Part shown: positions 1 to 12,385 of the stretch, one piece after another
Layout of the letters: every line of letters begins with the position of its first letter
Numbering within the stretch: position 1 is the first letter of the stretch
Assembly (NCBI GenBank): GCA_009760855.2
Contig: WPIO01000048.1
Coordinates: forward strand, 3,006,001 to 3,070,000
Reading direction: 5' to 3'
Source of the DNA: Cristatella mucedo
Lineage: Eukaryota; Bryozoa; Phylactolaemata; Cristatellidae
DNA: 64,000 nucleotides
Notes under the pieces: generated by a model
What the model was told of the DNA's origin: nothing
What the model saw: the letters and a program-made list of their open reading frames with translations, nothing else
The model's database searches: none
Translations under genes and position numbers: made by a program

Positions 1-2660
1 TACGAGAGCAATTTCACATTCATTTCAACTGAAACGAATGTGAAACGAAATTCAAATTCAAGCCATTTGCAGTACCCTCGAAGCAGTCTGTTGAATCAAT
101 TGTCTTGGTCTCACCCGAAAACAAGCTACCGATAGTGACAGGAGTCCATCGCCCCCCAGGTACCAAATCCTCCTTTATCTCAGATTTCTCCGATCTCATT
201 TCGATTCTGTGTGCCAGAAATCAATCCTTCCTCGCTATGAGTGATTTCAACGTTCACTTTGATAACTTATCTGACGCTTTCAGCACCAAATTTCGTGCAT
301 TGACTGACTCATTGTCTCTTGTGGCTCATATGCATGGCCTTACTCACATCAAGGGTCACACACTCGACCAGATTTTCTCATACAACCGCACTTTGTCATC
401 ACCAATTATTACCAAATCCTGCTTTTCTGACCACATGCACATCTCATTCAATCTACCGTGTGTGCCCACCTCCTTCTCTAAAATAACCTGTGAATCGCGA
501 AAACTCAAGACTCTTGACTTCGATGCTGTCCGTGCAAGAATATCTGCTTCACCTCTGCTGCTCAGTCCTCCCTCCGATCTGTCATCATTAGTAGATAGCT
601 ACAACACGACACTAGCTGACACGCTCGACGAGTTTGCACCTCTGACAAAGCGAGCTGTGCGCCCTCGCCCAGACTGCCTATGGTTTACCGCAGACCTTTA
701 ACTAGCCAGGTCTACCAAGCGAAAGCTTGAAAAAGCATACACAAGATCAGGACTGACTGTCCATCGACAGGCATATGAAGACTACTGTAGGTCGTACCAA
801 TCGATCCTAGCAAAGGCCAAGTCTAGCTTCCATAAAAAACATTGTTGAATCACAGATGTACAATCCAAAAATGCTGATGTCGACGATCAACCACCTCCTC
901 AACTGCTCCCAGATTGGCTCCTTACCTGATGATCCTAATGATGATTTAGCCGATCGCTTCTCTCGATTCTTTGTGCAGAAGATAGACAAGGTCAGGGAAT
1001 TCATCCCTGTGATGACAACATCCCCACTCGAATGCTGTTACCGATTCCTGGCTGCACCTCAATGTCTACATTTAAGCAGGTCACTAATGATCTAGTCCTG
1101 AAGTTAGTATCCCAATTAAAGAAGACAACAAGTCCTCTGGACCCTATTCTCACTGTCCTGCTCCTAAGTTGCATTGATCTGCTGCTGCCATGCATAACTA
1201 ACATCATTAATGTGTCATTAGCCTCAGGTCATGTCCCAGCACCTTTCAAAAAAGCTTTAGTCAGGCCACTTCTCAAGACAGCGACGCTAGACCAAGAGAA
1301 CTTGAACAACTACCGCCCAGTCTTCCTTCTACCAATTCCTGTCAAAGACACTGGAACGGGTCGTGGCAGACCAGCTGAACTCATATATCGAAGCTTCAAA
1401 CCTTGCTAGTAGGTTCCAGTCTGGCTTTAGAGCTAATTACTCCACAGAGTCAGCATAGCTTAGGGCATACAACGACCTACGTAGGAATGCAGACATGGAT
1501 AGAGTGTCTCTGCTTTTTTGCTCGATCTTTCGGCAGCTTTTGATTCTATCGATCACAAAGTTCTTCTAGAGCACCTCTCATCTCGCCTGGGCATCACTGG
1601 CACTGCTCTGCAGTGGTTCAGGTCCTATCTCAGTGGGAGACTTCAGAGTATTGACGTGAATGGACAAAGATCATCTGAGGTACCTCTGAAATATGGGGTA
1701 CCTCAGGGCTCCGTGCTAGGTCCGGTTTTTTTCACGGTTTATACTCTCCCTCTTGCTGATGTGATTGCCAAGCACAATCTAGGCTTTCACTTCTATGCAG
1801 ATGACACTCAGTTGTACCTTTGCTTTGATCCCTCCTAGCCTTCCAGCACCTCAAATTCTCTCAACTCACTTGCTGCATGTATTGATGACATCCGCACATG
1901 GATGGCAGCAAACTTTCTAAAACTAAACGATGATAAAACCAACTTACTAGTTATGGGCAAACCCAGTGCGATTCAAAAATTGGAAAGGCTGAAGCTCAAA
2001 ATTGGCTCTGCCAGCATATCTCCTGTCGAATCAGCTCGAAATCTAGGTGTCATATTCCAAAGCGACCTCTCGTTAGACGACCACATCAGCTCCACAGTCA
2101 AATCTGCCTAATTTCAGCTACATAACATTGCTAAAACTCGGGCTTGTTTAGATAAGGATACCACATCTAAGTTGGTCCATGCATTCGTGACATCCCGTCT
2201 CGACTTCTGCAACTCACTGCTTACTGGCCTACCGGCATGTGCGATCAGGCGATTGCAGCTGGTGCAAAACTCGGCAGCTAGGCTTGTCTGTCGTGAGCGT
2301 CACAGTTGCCACATCACACCACTTCTCGCCGACCTGCACTGGCTACCAGTCAAGCAACGGATCGAATCCAAGGTTTTGTCGCTCACTTTTAGGTCCCTTC
2401 ATTCTTTGGCTCTAGCCTATCTCTCAGATCTACTCCCCCATCAGGCCAAGCAGCGTGCCACCCGCTTTTCGGAATCCAACAGTTTACCAATATCTCGTAC
2501 AAACCTCAAATCCTTTGGAGACCGTGCATTTAGTTCGTATGCTCCCAAAGCCTGGAACTTCCTCCCGACTTGCATCAGAACATCCCCTGACTTGACTATA
2601 TTTAAAAAGAACTTAAAAACACACCTATTTAGGACAGCATAGGATAATTATAGTAATACT
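1..2660 (+). mobile_element. L2-like LINE copy A1 (endonuclease + RT, broken)
   Basis: Best-preserved retrotransposon of the window. 105-701 encodes the C-terminal half of an AP endonuclease (SDFNVHFDN, GHTLDQIFS, SDHMHISF). 1032-1838 encodes reverse transcriptase (FDSIDH, GVPQGSVLGP, catalytic YADDTQLYL). 1902-2642 holds thumb/C-terminal motifs (KLNDDKTNLLVMGKP, GDRAFSSYAPKAWN, LKTHLFRTA). It is broken by in-frame stops near 699, 1456, 1836 and 2109 and by frame shifts near 1000-1030 and 1410-1520. The 5' part lies outside the window or was never copied. The sequence after 2641 lacks the family's stem-loop tail. L2 clade assignment rests on RT motifs and on the tail of sister copies. Confidence 0.9.
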
Positions 2661-3639
2661 TACTGTAATTAGGATAATTGTTCCGTTTGAATTGTAGGCA
2701 CCTGGGTGTTAAGAGCTACACTACGGCGAGTATTCTGCACGTGTCTTGGTCTCTTTGCTTTCTGTCTCGTTTCTTTTCTTTCTTCCCCCAAGACAGATAC
2801 GCGTCTGGAAATACAGGAGCCGTGCCAGAGTCGCGTTCTAAATAATTGTAGATGGTCGGATACACATGCAGCTAGGCAGACTCGGTGGTGACGATTTGAT
2901 CGCATATTGAAAGGCGATATTATTGGAGAGACGCAAGCACAGAGAATTCTGAGGCCGAGATTGGTGTGTCGGCTCCTTTGCGATACTGCGTTTTCTAATT
3001 AGGCAACATTGATTGTGTCTTCGTTCAATTTAAGAAAGCTGCTTTCCATTTCCGCTCGCATGCAGTTGTGGTGAATGACAGGTGCGTGAAAGTTGCGAGA
3101 GTTTGAAGTAACGAAACACGGGGAAGGGTTAAAGTGGAGATAGAGCCGAGCTAGAATTGAGCAGTAGAGTCGTAGTCGCACGAAGCTGGTTGCCATGCAG
3201 TGGCGCGATGAAGAAGACATTACAGTCGTAAAGTTGCATCGCCACGCATTGTCGTAAGAGTACCCATGAAGACATCGCTATAATTGAGAATAATTTGGCT
3301 CCACCGAGTCGCCAAAAATGCGACGAGTCATCTATACGTTGAGGGGCGAGGCAGACATCCGGTCCTTCCCCCGTCATCATAAACCATTGGTGTACAACAC
3401 TCAGCCTTATCCGTGCTTTACACATCACCGCAGCATGGATCCTCTTCAGGTAATTGGCCACAGTTTGCAACAGTCACATGACTCCTAGATAAGTGGTAGA
3501 CACTATCTGCAGCGTGATCGCAGAAAAGGAAAGCAACTTGACCCGCATATTTAACTGCAGTGCATCAACCCAGAAAGTATTTTAAGAGCAGTCCCGAAGC
3601 AAGTTATCACAACTTCTCGCACCACAACGGCAGGCACTG
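2661..3639. other. Unassigned intergenic stretch
   Basis: No recognised gene. A 113-codon minus-strand reading frame (3129-3470) has no family I can name. Probably old repeat DNA. Confidence 0.3.
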
Positions 3640-3800
3640 ATGGGCGTGCTCGCACTTCATCATCCAGATCGTGGGTTCAAGTCCTGTCGCAGACAATTCT
3701 TTACGGCGAACTCCAAGCGGTGGTGATAGCCACAATGGTTCTTCTGACACTTTGTGAAAATAGGCTGCTTGATCAGACAAAATTTGATTTAATCTATTAA
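3640..3800 (+). repeat. tRNA-derived SINE, family B, partial
   Basis: A tRNA-like head with a B-box-like GGTTCAAGTCC near 3673, followed by a body containing CGGTGGTGATAGCC and a nearby TTCTGA motif. The same body is found inverted at 26990-27120. Only a partial A-box region is visible. Confidence 0.5.
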
Positions 3801-4234
3801 ATTTGGTATCGACATTTTAGCGAAGGTTAATGTGTCAGACAACTGCACGGTTCTCGCCTTTAGACACCAAGCTTTAGGCGCCGAGCGCTTCAAGCTATTC
3901 TGGTCCGTTGCCGAGTTTCCTTCCGCAAATCAAAGTTCTTGCCAACATCGGATACGGAAACCGATACAACCACGACCTCTATCAAACATATTGAATTACT
4001 TTTTTGTCCGTAGCGCATAAGAAATTTCGCGTCTGACGACACCTAAATGTTTGTCGCTTAAGTCGCTTACCCCGACTCGTAGTTGCCATGCGCACGCCGC
4101 TCTACTGGCGTTCACTGGCTTCCGCACCTGCACAGCGGGCTGGGGCTTTAGCTCAGCCGGATTTCAGCGACCTTACTATTAGGTAGGATCGTGCATGTCT
4201 ACTATTGGTTCGCTATTGTCGTTCGAATTTATTC
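3801..4234. other. Unassigned intergenic stretch
   Basis: No coding or repeat identity recognised. Confidence 0.3.
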
Positions 4235-4690
4235 CTGGGTGTTACGCAGGAGAGTTTTGCATAGCCCACTCACAGCCTAAGTGGCTGTCGGTACGTATTT
4301 CGCTAGCCAACAGACTTTATCTCACGCAAAAAAACGAAAAACTGAGATAAATTGCAGAGTCAGGAGAGCAGCTGAGGTGCCGAGCAGCGTGGAAGTGGCC
4401 GCTCACGACGGCTGGAAAGGATGTGCCTCAGTCGGCAGCAGGAGAGTAGATGACGTTGCGTAGAACTGTGGAAGTGAGTTGTACAGTCTAGGACATGCAG
4501 AGCTAAAGCTTCTTTCGTCGGCGGTCTTTAAGCGGAGGAGTGGAAAAGCTTTAGTATATTAGTAGTAGCTAGTTTATTTTCCATTGCGGACCCGAGGGCT
4601 CGAGGAGGCTGGAACTGGTGCATAAGTTCAGCTAGGTTTAAAGAAACCTAGCCGTGGCGGGCTTTGTGGGTCAGCGTAAGAACTTAACTC
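4235..4690 (-). mobile_element. LINE family B, 3' part (copy B1)
   Basis: Matches the other family-B copies at 18525, 32489 and 36434. On the minus strand it keeps the signature of the RT C-terminal region and the 3' UTR beginning near TGAGTGGGC(T)...CTCCTGCGTAACACCC. It is heavily mutated. Confidence 0.65.
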
Positions 4691-4789
4691 TGAAGCCGTA
4701 TATGAGTATATGAGGCCTAGAAGGAAGGCAATTCTTTGCAGCACCTCAATGTCTGCAGTCAAGCCAGTCACGAGTGACCGCATCCTGAA

Positions 4790-5165
4790 ATTCATCTATT
4801 AGTGACCGTGCCTTTAGTTCGTATGCTCCCAAAGCCTGGAACTCACTTCCGACTTCCGTCATGACATCCCTTGACTTGACCAAATTTAAAAATAAATTAA
4901 AAACGTACCTATTTATTGGGTTTATTCGCATTTAGTGGGTCCCTGTGATTCGTCCTTTTATGTGCCTATGCGTACTGACACTGTTGCATGCTGCCACTAA
5001 CCACACTTGCATGCTGACCCGGTGCATGTCACACCTATCACTTTATCAAGAATGGCACCACTCACCATTCAATCGTGTTTCCTTTGCAGCAAATTTAAAG
5101 CGCCTAGCGAGAGATTGAGTTCCCTGAGGGGGCTTTATTAAGTGTATTGTTACTATTATCACTGA
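4790..5165 (+). mobile_element. L2-like LINE, 3' end fragment (A2)
   Basis: Encodes RAFSSYAPKAWNSLPTS and a KTYLF end near 4800-4925, then the 3' UTR. The stem-loop tail around 5091-5130 (AAAGCGCC...GAGATTGAGTTC) ends in a TTA-rich stretch. Confidence 0.8.
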
Positions 5166-6850
5166 GTCAAAGAATAATAGTAGCCCTCTAGGCCCTGCTC
5201 CTACTGTCCAACTTGCGCGATGCTTAGATCTGCAGCTGTCATGCATGACTAACACAATACAAGCGTCCACGGCCTCAGGTCTTGTCCCAACACCTTTAAA
5301 AAACTTCGCTGTTAGGTCACTAATTGAGAAAGCAATATTAGACCCTGAGAGCTTGAGCAACTTCTACCCAGTCTCTCTTCTATCGTTGCTTTCAAAGACA
5401 CAAGACCGAGTAACAGCAGATCAGCTATATTCTTAGTGAAACTTCAAACCTAGAAAGTACGTTTCAGTCTGCTTTTAGAGCGAATCACTTACTCCACAGC
5501 CAGCATTACTTCGAGTGTATAACGACCTTCTTAGGAATGCAAACCTAGGTAAGGTCTTTCTTCTTATTTTGCTTAATCACTCGGCAGCGTTGATACTATT
5601 GACCAGAAATTCCTCGTCGACCACCTCTCACCATACCTGGGCATCAGTGACGCCGCACTGCAATGGTTTAGGTCCTATCTCTGTGAGAGACTCCAGAGCA
5701 GTGTAATGTCAATAGGCAACAATCCTCTCAGGAGCCTCTCAGGTACGTGGTACCCGAGGGCTCTGTGCTTGGTCCACTTCTATGCACAATTTATACTCTT
5801 TCTCCAGCCGATGATCGCCAAGCTCAATCTAGGTTCTCACTTCCATGCAGATGCCACCCAGCTGTACCTGCGCATCGATCTCTCCCAGCCTTTTAGCACG
5901 TCACAGTCCGTCAACTGCCTTGCTGCAGGCATTGCTGTTATCAGCACGTGGAAGGCATCAAGCTTTCTCAAATTGAATTACGATAAAAAACCACCTTAAT
6001 AGTTATGGGGAAATTAGCGTGACTCAGAAATGGAAAAGGTGAACGCTTAAAATCGTCGTTGGCGGCATATCTCGAGATCTCAGGTAGAATCTCCACGAAA
6101 TCTGGTTGTCTAGTTCCAAGTGGCTAACGTTCCACTAGACGATCACATAATTCACTTCTTCGTCAAGTCTGCAAATCTCTATTGCTACGTAGCACTGCAA
6201 GACTTTTGAGCCCCTTAGAGAGGCACACCGACCGCATCCAACATGGTCCACCCTTATTTTGACATCCCGTCTCGTTTTCTGTTGATCACTGCTTGTAGGT
6301 CTACCGGCCTTTACAATCATGTGCCTACAGTTGGTGCAAAACTCTGCAGCTAGGCTTGTCTTTCGCGAGCACTGCAGTTGCCACTTCTCGCCGTTATGCA
6401 CTGGCTTCCAATCAAGCACGATATCGACTTTAAAGTTTTTACCTCACTTTTAGGTTCCTTCTTTCATCGGCTCCAGCCTACGTATCAAAATTACTCCCCA
6501 AAAAGGCTAGGCGGCGTACCACCCTCTCGTCTGACTCAACTCGTTTACCTGCGCCCAGAACTAACCTCAATCCTTTAAAGAACTCCCTTTCGTTTATATG
6601 CTCCTAAAGCTTATAAGTCACTCCCGATTGACTACAAGAGATCCCTTAACTCGACGATAATTAAAGTAAGCTAAAAAAGCACCTGTTCCTCGCAGCATTG
6701 GTCCTTTTGAATAGTCATTTGTGTGTTTGAGCGTGCTAATACAGTGCATGCTACCACTAATTATATTATGCATGCTGACACAATGCATGTTAACAAGTCG
6801 CACTTGCAGCACCAATAAATGCATGTATGCAGACAGTGGCAGACTGTGAC
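5166..6850 (+). mobile_element. L2-like LINE copy A3, degenerate
   Basis: Several RT segments in shifting frames: SGLVPTPLKNFAVRSLIEKA near 5275, FHADATQLYLRIDLSQP near 5840 (the YADD site is mutated to HADA), KLNYDKK near 5970, and CTAGGCTTGTC (AARLV) near 6350. It keeps the glutamine codon (CAG) at the position where copy A1 has a TAG stop. 3' UTR to about 6850. Confidence 0.8.
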
Positions 6851-7949
6851 AGTAATCAAGAATGACAACCTAATTAACAAGTTTATGTCTTAAATGTCTG
6901 TTCCACAGCATGAGAGGGCCACATTTGACCAACACCAAGCACACAATTGTACCTATTCAACCATCTCTTCAGACGCTCTTTTATATGGCCTAAACCAGTG
7001 ACGAAGACAAATCCGGTTCCATTCGATCGTAGCTCAGAAGGTACTAAAAAAAACTTAGCAGCTTCAGATTACGATCATTCAATTGGCCATATTGACTGGC
7101 CTATTTTGCATGCCAATGTTTCAGTAGAATAGGCGTGACAGTGTATAATGGTTAGAATTTGAAAATGCCGGAGTTGGTAAAACATCTGGAAATTAGTTTC
7201 AGAGTCTAGGACTCTCTGGGAAAAATATTTCGTTTTAAGCAATCGGAATACTAAGTTATTGTCCTGCTAGAGCCTGCGGGCACGAGGGTGCTGAGACTGG
7301 CACAGCAGTTGGAATGAGCACAGAGGAGCGAAACTGCGAGTCAAATAAAGAGTTTTGCTCCATCCACTTATCAACTTTGAGCCAACTCGGTTCCTTTATT
7401 GACGGAGATCATCTTCAGTGAGAGAGCATCAGATGGCCTGCTTGTTTGTGGGATCGTGTACAGGGAAGGATTCACCAAGAAAAAGGTTTTACCTTGACTG
7501 CTGAACAGACCTGGTGGCAAGTTCTATCTTGAAATGCTTAAACACGCGGTCGTTACCTGACAGAGTCACGTGGAAATTGCATCAAGGTTAGTGGGAAGGC
7601 TTAAATATCGGTTTGGCCCCAAGCTGTTTTTTTTTACTTGGCGAGAGCGTAGCCGGGTGCTATTTCCTTAAAATTCCACGAGGTAAATGAGCAGCATCAA
7701 AGGTAGAGCAAAGAGCGTTGACTACTAGCGAGCCAATCATCTTAGTAAATGACAGCTGATTACGTTGATGGAGACAGCACGGTCAGAGCACAGGAGTCAC
7801 AGGAGCTCGAAAGACACAAAAAGCACAAAGTCATCAAATGAATTACATATGTGTCACGTGCTTGTGTCACGGCTTTCCAGATATTTGGGGTTCGTCGAGC
7901 TACAGCCCACGATGGCATCCGCCCCGGCAGTGCACTTTCGTTTTACTTT
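6851..7949. other. Unassigned; faint LINE-B fragment near 7245-7330
   Basis: A short stretch (7245-7330) resembles, on the minus strand, the FQPVRALRSCV-coding part of family-B LINEs. The rest is unrecognised. Confidence 0.3.
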
Positions 7950-8330
7950 TGCACTTCGACTGGCGTCACGACATCTCCTTAATTGACTACATTAAAAAAA
8001 GATGTTCAAAATGCATTTATTAATCGCAGTATTTTATGGGTCCATACGATTCGTCCTTTGTGTCCTTATTCGTGCCGATACAGTGCACGCTACCACTAAC
8101 CATATTTTACGTGTCGGCACTGTGCATGTCATCTCTAGTCACGCTATACTTGTTGACATTGTGAATGCTACTACTAATCATCTGATCATGCTTCCTTAAC
8201 AGCATATTTATAGTGCCCAGACAGAGATTAAGCTCTCAGAGGTCAATATACAAATGTATTACTATTGTCATTGTGAGTAATATCGTCGGTGTACCTGCGT
8301 ATATGTGATAAAATATAATTATATAAAAAA
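7950..8330 (+). mobile_element. L2-like LINE, 3' UTR fragment (A4)
   Basis: Contains the family's 3' UTR landmarks (GGGTCC...CGTCCTTTGTG, ACTAACCAT, CATGCTTCCTT.ACAGCA) and the tail GTGCCCAGACAGAGATTAAGCTCTCAGAGG. Confidence 0.7.
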
Positions 8331-8336
8331 ATATAA

Positions 8337-8468
8337 TTCACTTATATAGCGCCCCAAGAGAACCTAATCTCTATTCAGGCGCTTCACATATGCCTCGGGG
8401 CTCGAGCCCACGACCTCAGTCAGACCTTGGTCGGGGCGAGCACCTTAACCGCTAGACCAAACCAGCTC
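8337..8468 (-). repeat. tRNA-SINE family A (S1)
   Basis: Minus-strand copy. The tail AGCGCCCC..GGCGCT precedes, and the tRNA-like head (GAGCTGGTTTGGTC, TTAAGGTGCTCGCC, GGGCTCGAGCCC) follows. It directly abuts the 3' end of an L2-like LINE fragment on the opposite strand. Confidence 0.85.
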
Positions 8469-10205
8469 GTGATGCCGCTCTTGCGACCGTTAGCCTCAAT
8501 TGTTGGCGCTCGTTTCAACCAGTATGTATAACGCAGCTCGGAAGTCGTGCGCTTATTACTAGTGCAGCCACCCACGATAAAATAAGGGTGGGCCGCCGTG
8601 CCGTCGGGGGGGGGTTGACCTTGTCTGGGCGCGGGGAAGCTCAGCATAACACGATCTACGCCGCCACCCACGTACCCAGGAAGTACCACCCGAGCTGCAG
8701 ACCAGAAGTGCCATTTGACACGGCCGGCTCCAGACTAGCAGAGCATTCGCCACCGCGTTCTACTTTGGGCGGCTTGCGGGGTGCTTTTGTGACACGAGTA
8801 ATTGAGTTGCGGTTAGGGGTGGGGCTTAAAGTCGATCTCAGAAAACGCCTGGCCTACGAGCCTGGCAGGGCTCAGGGCTGCAAAAGCTGCAGCGGGCACT
8901 CCGTGATGGGGTGAAAGGTGAGCTAAACAACTCGTTGCCTTGTGAGTGACTGGATGTGGGCGGGCGATTACCAAGGCAGGTGAACACTACTCGGCTAAAG
9001 ACGAATGACGCCTTTGTAAAGGTAAAAGTAAAATTAAGGTCGGCTGATTTCAACATCCTCATCAAATGCAGTAGCAGCCGATACTTAGCGGCTATCATCT
9101 GGCTGTCATCACCAGCAGGAGAGCACTGAATAAGCTCTGACCAGCTTTTAGGCCGCGTAGAGCTATTTTTCGTTGGCGTTGGGACAGAGATTTTCGTCTG
9201 ATTGGTTGCTCAAACTCTATCGGACTTTTTAAGTTGATTACCCGTTAAACGAAGCCTTTGTGAAATTGGTGGGGTCATGTCTGCGACAGATCTGATAAAG
9301 GGTCTGCTATTAGCGACTGCAGCGTCCGGAGAGCACGGCACCTATACGCTTGCGAGAAGACAAGCCCCCCCCCCCCCCCAGCACAACTACGTTCTATTAC
9401 CCTCCGGCCAGGACGTTCCGGTCAGGTCGGGACAGGTCAGGTCAGGTCAGGTTACCGTTCAGTAGGTAGCGCAGTGAACGTACGAGTGAAGGTCGGCTGA
9501 TTTAAACGGCCTCATAAATACAGCAGCATGAGAGGTTTAGCGGCGTTCGTCCCACTTACAGCGGACAGTAAAGGGAAGCACGCTACACGAGCAAGCACAT
9601 CAATCCTGCACCGTTACCCCGGAGCAGTGTGGCAACCCCCAAACCCGACGACTCCGCGAATGTGTAAGCGTCTGCCCCGTACTAAACGTCCGAGTCGCGC
9701 CAGCGTGCAAGTGGCCAGGAGCAACGCCTTCACCGATATCAATAGCGGACAGGCTCACATGACGCCTATAGTCAGGCCGCCGCGAAGTCAGTGGGCGGTT
9801 TCACCTCGCCGGAGCGATCCAATGCTATGACGTAGGACTCCATTGCCACCGGCGCCTGCCCGTGGGAGAGCACCGGCTAGGGCTCTCGTCAGGAAGTCCT
9901 CGGCAGGCCTCCTTTGTCTGTCAAGAAGACGCAGCGTCTCGGCTCCTAGGTTGTTGCGAAGGAGCTGATCTCGCAGTGTCGTCGGACTGCACTGACTTGC
10001 GGTCCAGGCGGGATGGGCCGCAGTGAAGTAGCCGCGCCGGCCAACAGCCGCCAACCAGGCACCGCCTTGTCTAGGCCTGACTGCGCCGACGAAGCTGCTC
10101 GACTGGCCCTCAAATCCGATTGGCTGGCCGAGACCGACGACGCTTTGCCGTAGCAGGGGAATGCCAGTGGTCGGAAGTTGGAGAACTTTTGAGTTTCGCA
10201 AGTTA
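8469..10205. other. GC-rich unassigned stretch with an internal duplication
   Basis: Unusually CpG-rich for this intergenic half (8550-8900 and 9540-10200). A segment starting AAGGTCGGCTGATTT occurs at 9036 and again at 9489, with about 57 bp of similarity. It also holds a C15 run (9365-9379) and a GGTCA pentamer array (9419-9454). Long reading frames occur on both strands (e.g. 9788-10369 minus) but their start overlaps a SINE and none has a recognisable domain, so I do not call a gene. Confidence 0.35.
9419..9454 (+). repeat. GGTCA pentamer tandem array
   Basis: Repeats of CAGGT/GGTCA about six units long, one unit degenerate (CGGGA). Confidence 0.8.
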
Positions 10206-10362
10206 ATGCCGGAGCGCGGACGCGCTGGTTTGGCCCAGCGGTTAAGGTGCTCGCCTCGATTCAAGGACGAGGTATATGTATTTGATGACCGAGGTCGTGG
10301 GCTTGAGCCCCGTGGGATATGTGAGGTGCCTAAATAAAGTTCATTAAGCTTTGTTTGGGCGC
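10206..10362 (+). repeat. tRNA-SINE family A (S2)
   Basis: Head CGCTGGTTTGGCCCAGCGG, B-like GGGCTTGAGCCC, and tail GGTGCC...GGGCGCC. It carries an extra insert of about 25 bp between the A and B regions (10259-10288). Confidence 0.8.
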
Positions 10363-10710
10363 CATACAAGAGACAATTGACGAGTTAGATTAAGGACCTT
10401 TAACCTGACTGGGCACCGGCCAAGACTGCTGCTGCCATGTAAGCTACAATGAGGAAACAATTTACGTGGAGCTTGGAGCGTTGGTCCATGCTGGACGTTA
10501 ACATGGTACGTAGGATAGGAGAGAGCGTCTTCTTTTTTTTGAGCTGGCTTCTTTTTCATACATCACGTGAATTGCGAGAATGACTTGGAGGTGCTATGTC
10601 TTGGCAGATCACTTGATTAAGGGCAATACTTCTTCCTAGAGACAGTGGGGGGAAAACAAGAACACCTCTGGTTTTGGCATGCAGATTACGTCACGCATGT
10701 ACCTAGTAAT

Positions 10711-10711
<1 letters not shown>

Positions 10712-10754
<43 letters not shown>
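10712..10754. repeat. (TA)n microsatellite
   Basis: About 21 TA units lying directly at the 3' (tail) side of the adjacent minus-strand SINE. Confidence 0.95.
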
Positions 10755-10756
<2 letters not shown>

Positions 10757-10888
10757 CATTTATATAGCGCCCCAAGAGAACTTAATCTCTATTCAGGTGC
10801 TTCACATATGCCTCGGGGCTCGAGCCCACGACCTTGGTCAGACCTTGGTCGGGGCGAGCACCTTAACTGCTAGACCAAACCAGCTCGA
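10752..10888 (-). repeat. tRNA-SINE family A (S3)
   Basis: Near-identical to S1 (8337-8468), including AGCGCCCCAAGAGAAC and GGGCTCGAGCCC, which suggests relatively recent spread. Confidence 0.88.
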
Positions 10889-11389
10889 AATATGATAATA
10901 ATCATGTGCGGCGAGCTAAGAGAACCAAGTGTCTCCGCCTCATGATGTACAACTCACTGCCGAAGAAGAAATAATAACCAAGAGCTATTGATATGGACTG
11001 TGTCATGTTTAGAATCGCAAGCAAATACCATGTCTAGGTCACCATGCACAAGCACAGAAGAAGACACCGAGAACCATTGCTTAATGGTGCCCCTGATTAG
11101 AAAGACGCAGTGAAAAATTCCCAGTAAAACACTCAAAACACATAGAAGCAAAAAATATAAGTTCACATGGACAGAGGTAAAGCAGAGCGGAACAGGGGTA
11201 TCTTTAGCTGAGGCTAAAATAGCAATTACAGGTGGTAGCGGAAGCCGGAAGAAGCAATTTTCAGACTTTAACATACTAAGTGAAGGCACGATCACAAAAA
11301 AGACTTTGGTTGGATAGTGTCAGCGAGTGAAGTGACAGACAAGTAACACGGGAGATTTTGGGATAGGTTCAATTCTTTACCGGGAACCA
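10889..11389. other. Unassigned intergenic stretch
   Basis: No recognised feature. A 113-codon minus frame (10954-11295) with hydrophobic composition has no identifiable family. Confidence 0.25.
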
Positions 11390-12385
11390 GTGTAGCTCAC
11401 ACGAAACGATTTGGAAGAGGTAGACTTTGACGACAGATAAGACGAGCCGCACAGGCTTGTACCAGTTGCAAAAGATTAAGAGCGCAGGCTAGGAGCCGTG
11501 AATTAACAGAATTGCAGTAATCTAGACGCGACGTCACTAGCGCATGAACTACCTCGTCTGTCGTACTCTTATATAAGAAGGCTCTGATTTTGGCAGTTTT
11601 ACTTAGCTGAAAGTAGGCGGACTTCACAGCGGCGGCTATTCGCTCATCCGATCACAAGTCATTTTTGAATCACGTGTCCAGAATATGGGCAGACGCGACT
11701 AAAGTGATGCTAGATCAACCTATCTTAAGGATGAGGTCCTTCAACTTGACGATGAAACTAGGTTTTCCCAAAACTGTTAGTTTGGTTGTATCGTCGTTAA
11801 GCTTCCGGTAGTTGTTGGCCATCCAAAGTCCAATTCGTCTACGAAGGCTGCAAGGGAGCTCAGTGAGTTTAATGCGGTGTAAGGAGGACAGGACTGTCAT
11901 TGGTGTAGAAGTAAAGACCAAAAGCGTATCTGGAGATGACATCGGGCAGACAAAGAGTATAAACAGTGAAATACTTGATACCCAAGACCAAACCCTGAGG
12001 TACTTTATACTTTTAAGGGCCCCCCCCCCGCAGATGACCGACTGTCATTTGCATCTGCTCTTTAACCTCTCTTACTGAGGTAGGATCTAATCCATTTTAG
12101 CACTGCGCCAGTGATACCTAGGCGCGTCGGCAGGTGCTTCAAAGCGATCTGGTGGTAAATTGTGTCAAGATTTGCTGTTAAATGTAGGAGAACCAGCAGA
12201 TAGGCCCGACCATGATCAGCAGATGGGCAGAAAGTTATTCTAAACCAGAATCTCAGGAGCTGGCCTATATCGCAGTTGGAGCATGCAGCCAGCAAGATGT
12301 GATGAGCTTGCTGCTGGGTCGAGGCCAAGTCCTCGGCTCGGATCAGCACGAGCTGTCTCCGCTGTGAGCTCTGTTTGTGCACGGA
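11390..12385 (-). mobile_element. L2-like LINE copy A5, RT part
   Basis: On the minus strand: HLPTRLGITGAVLKWIRSYLS (12070-12160), KLNDDTTKLTVLGKPS (about 11750-11810), KSAYFQLSKTAKIRAF and ALVTSRLDYCNS (11530-11625). Frames shift between these blocks. No tail is visible at its left end, so the copy is 3' truncated. Confidence 0.8.

Noticed and set aside
1-2660. Active autonomous LINE
   Set aside because: RT catalytic motifs survive, but there are several in-frame stops and frame shifts and no 3' stem-loop tail.
9788-10369. 193-codon minus-strand frame, the longest non-repeat ORF
   Set aside because: Its first part is antisense SINE S2, and the rest lies in GC-rich DNA where stops are rare. 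No domain recognised.
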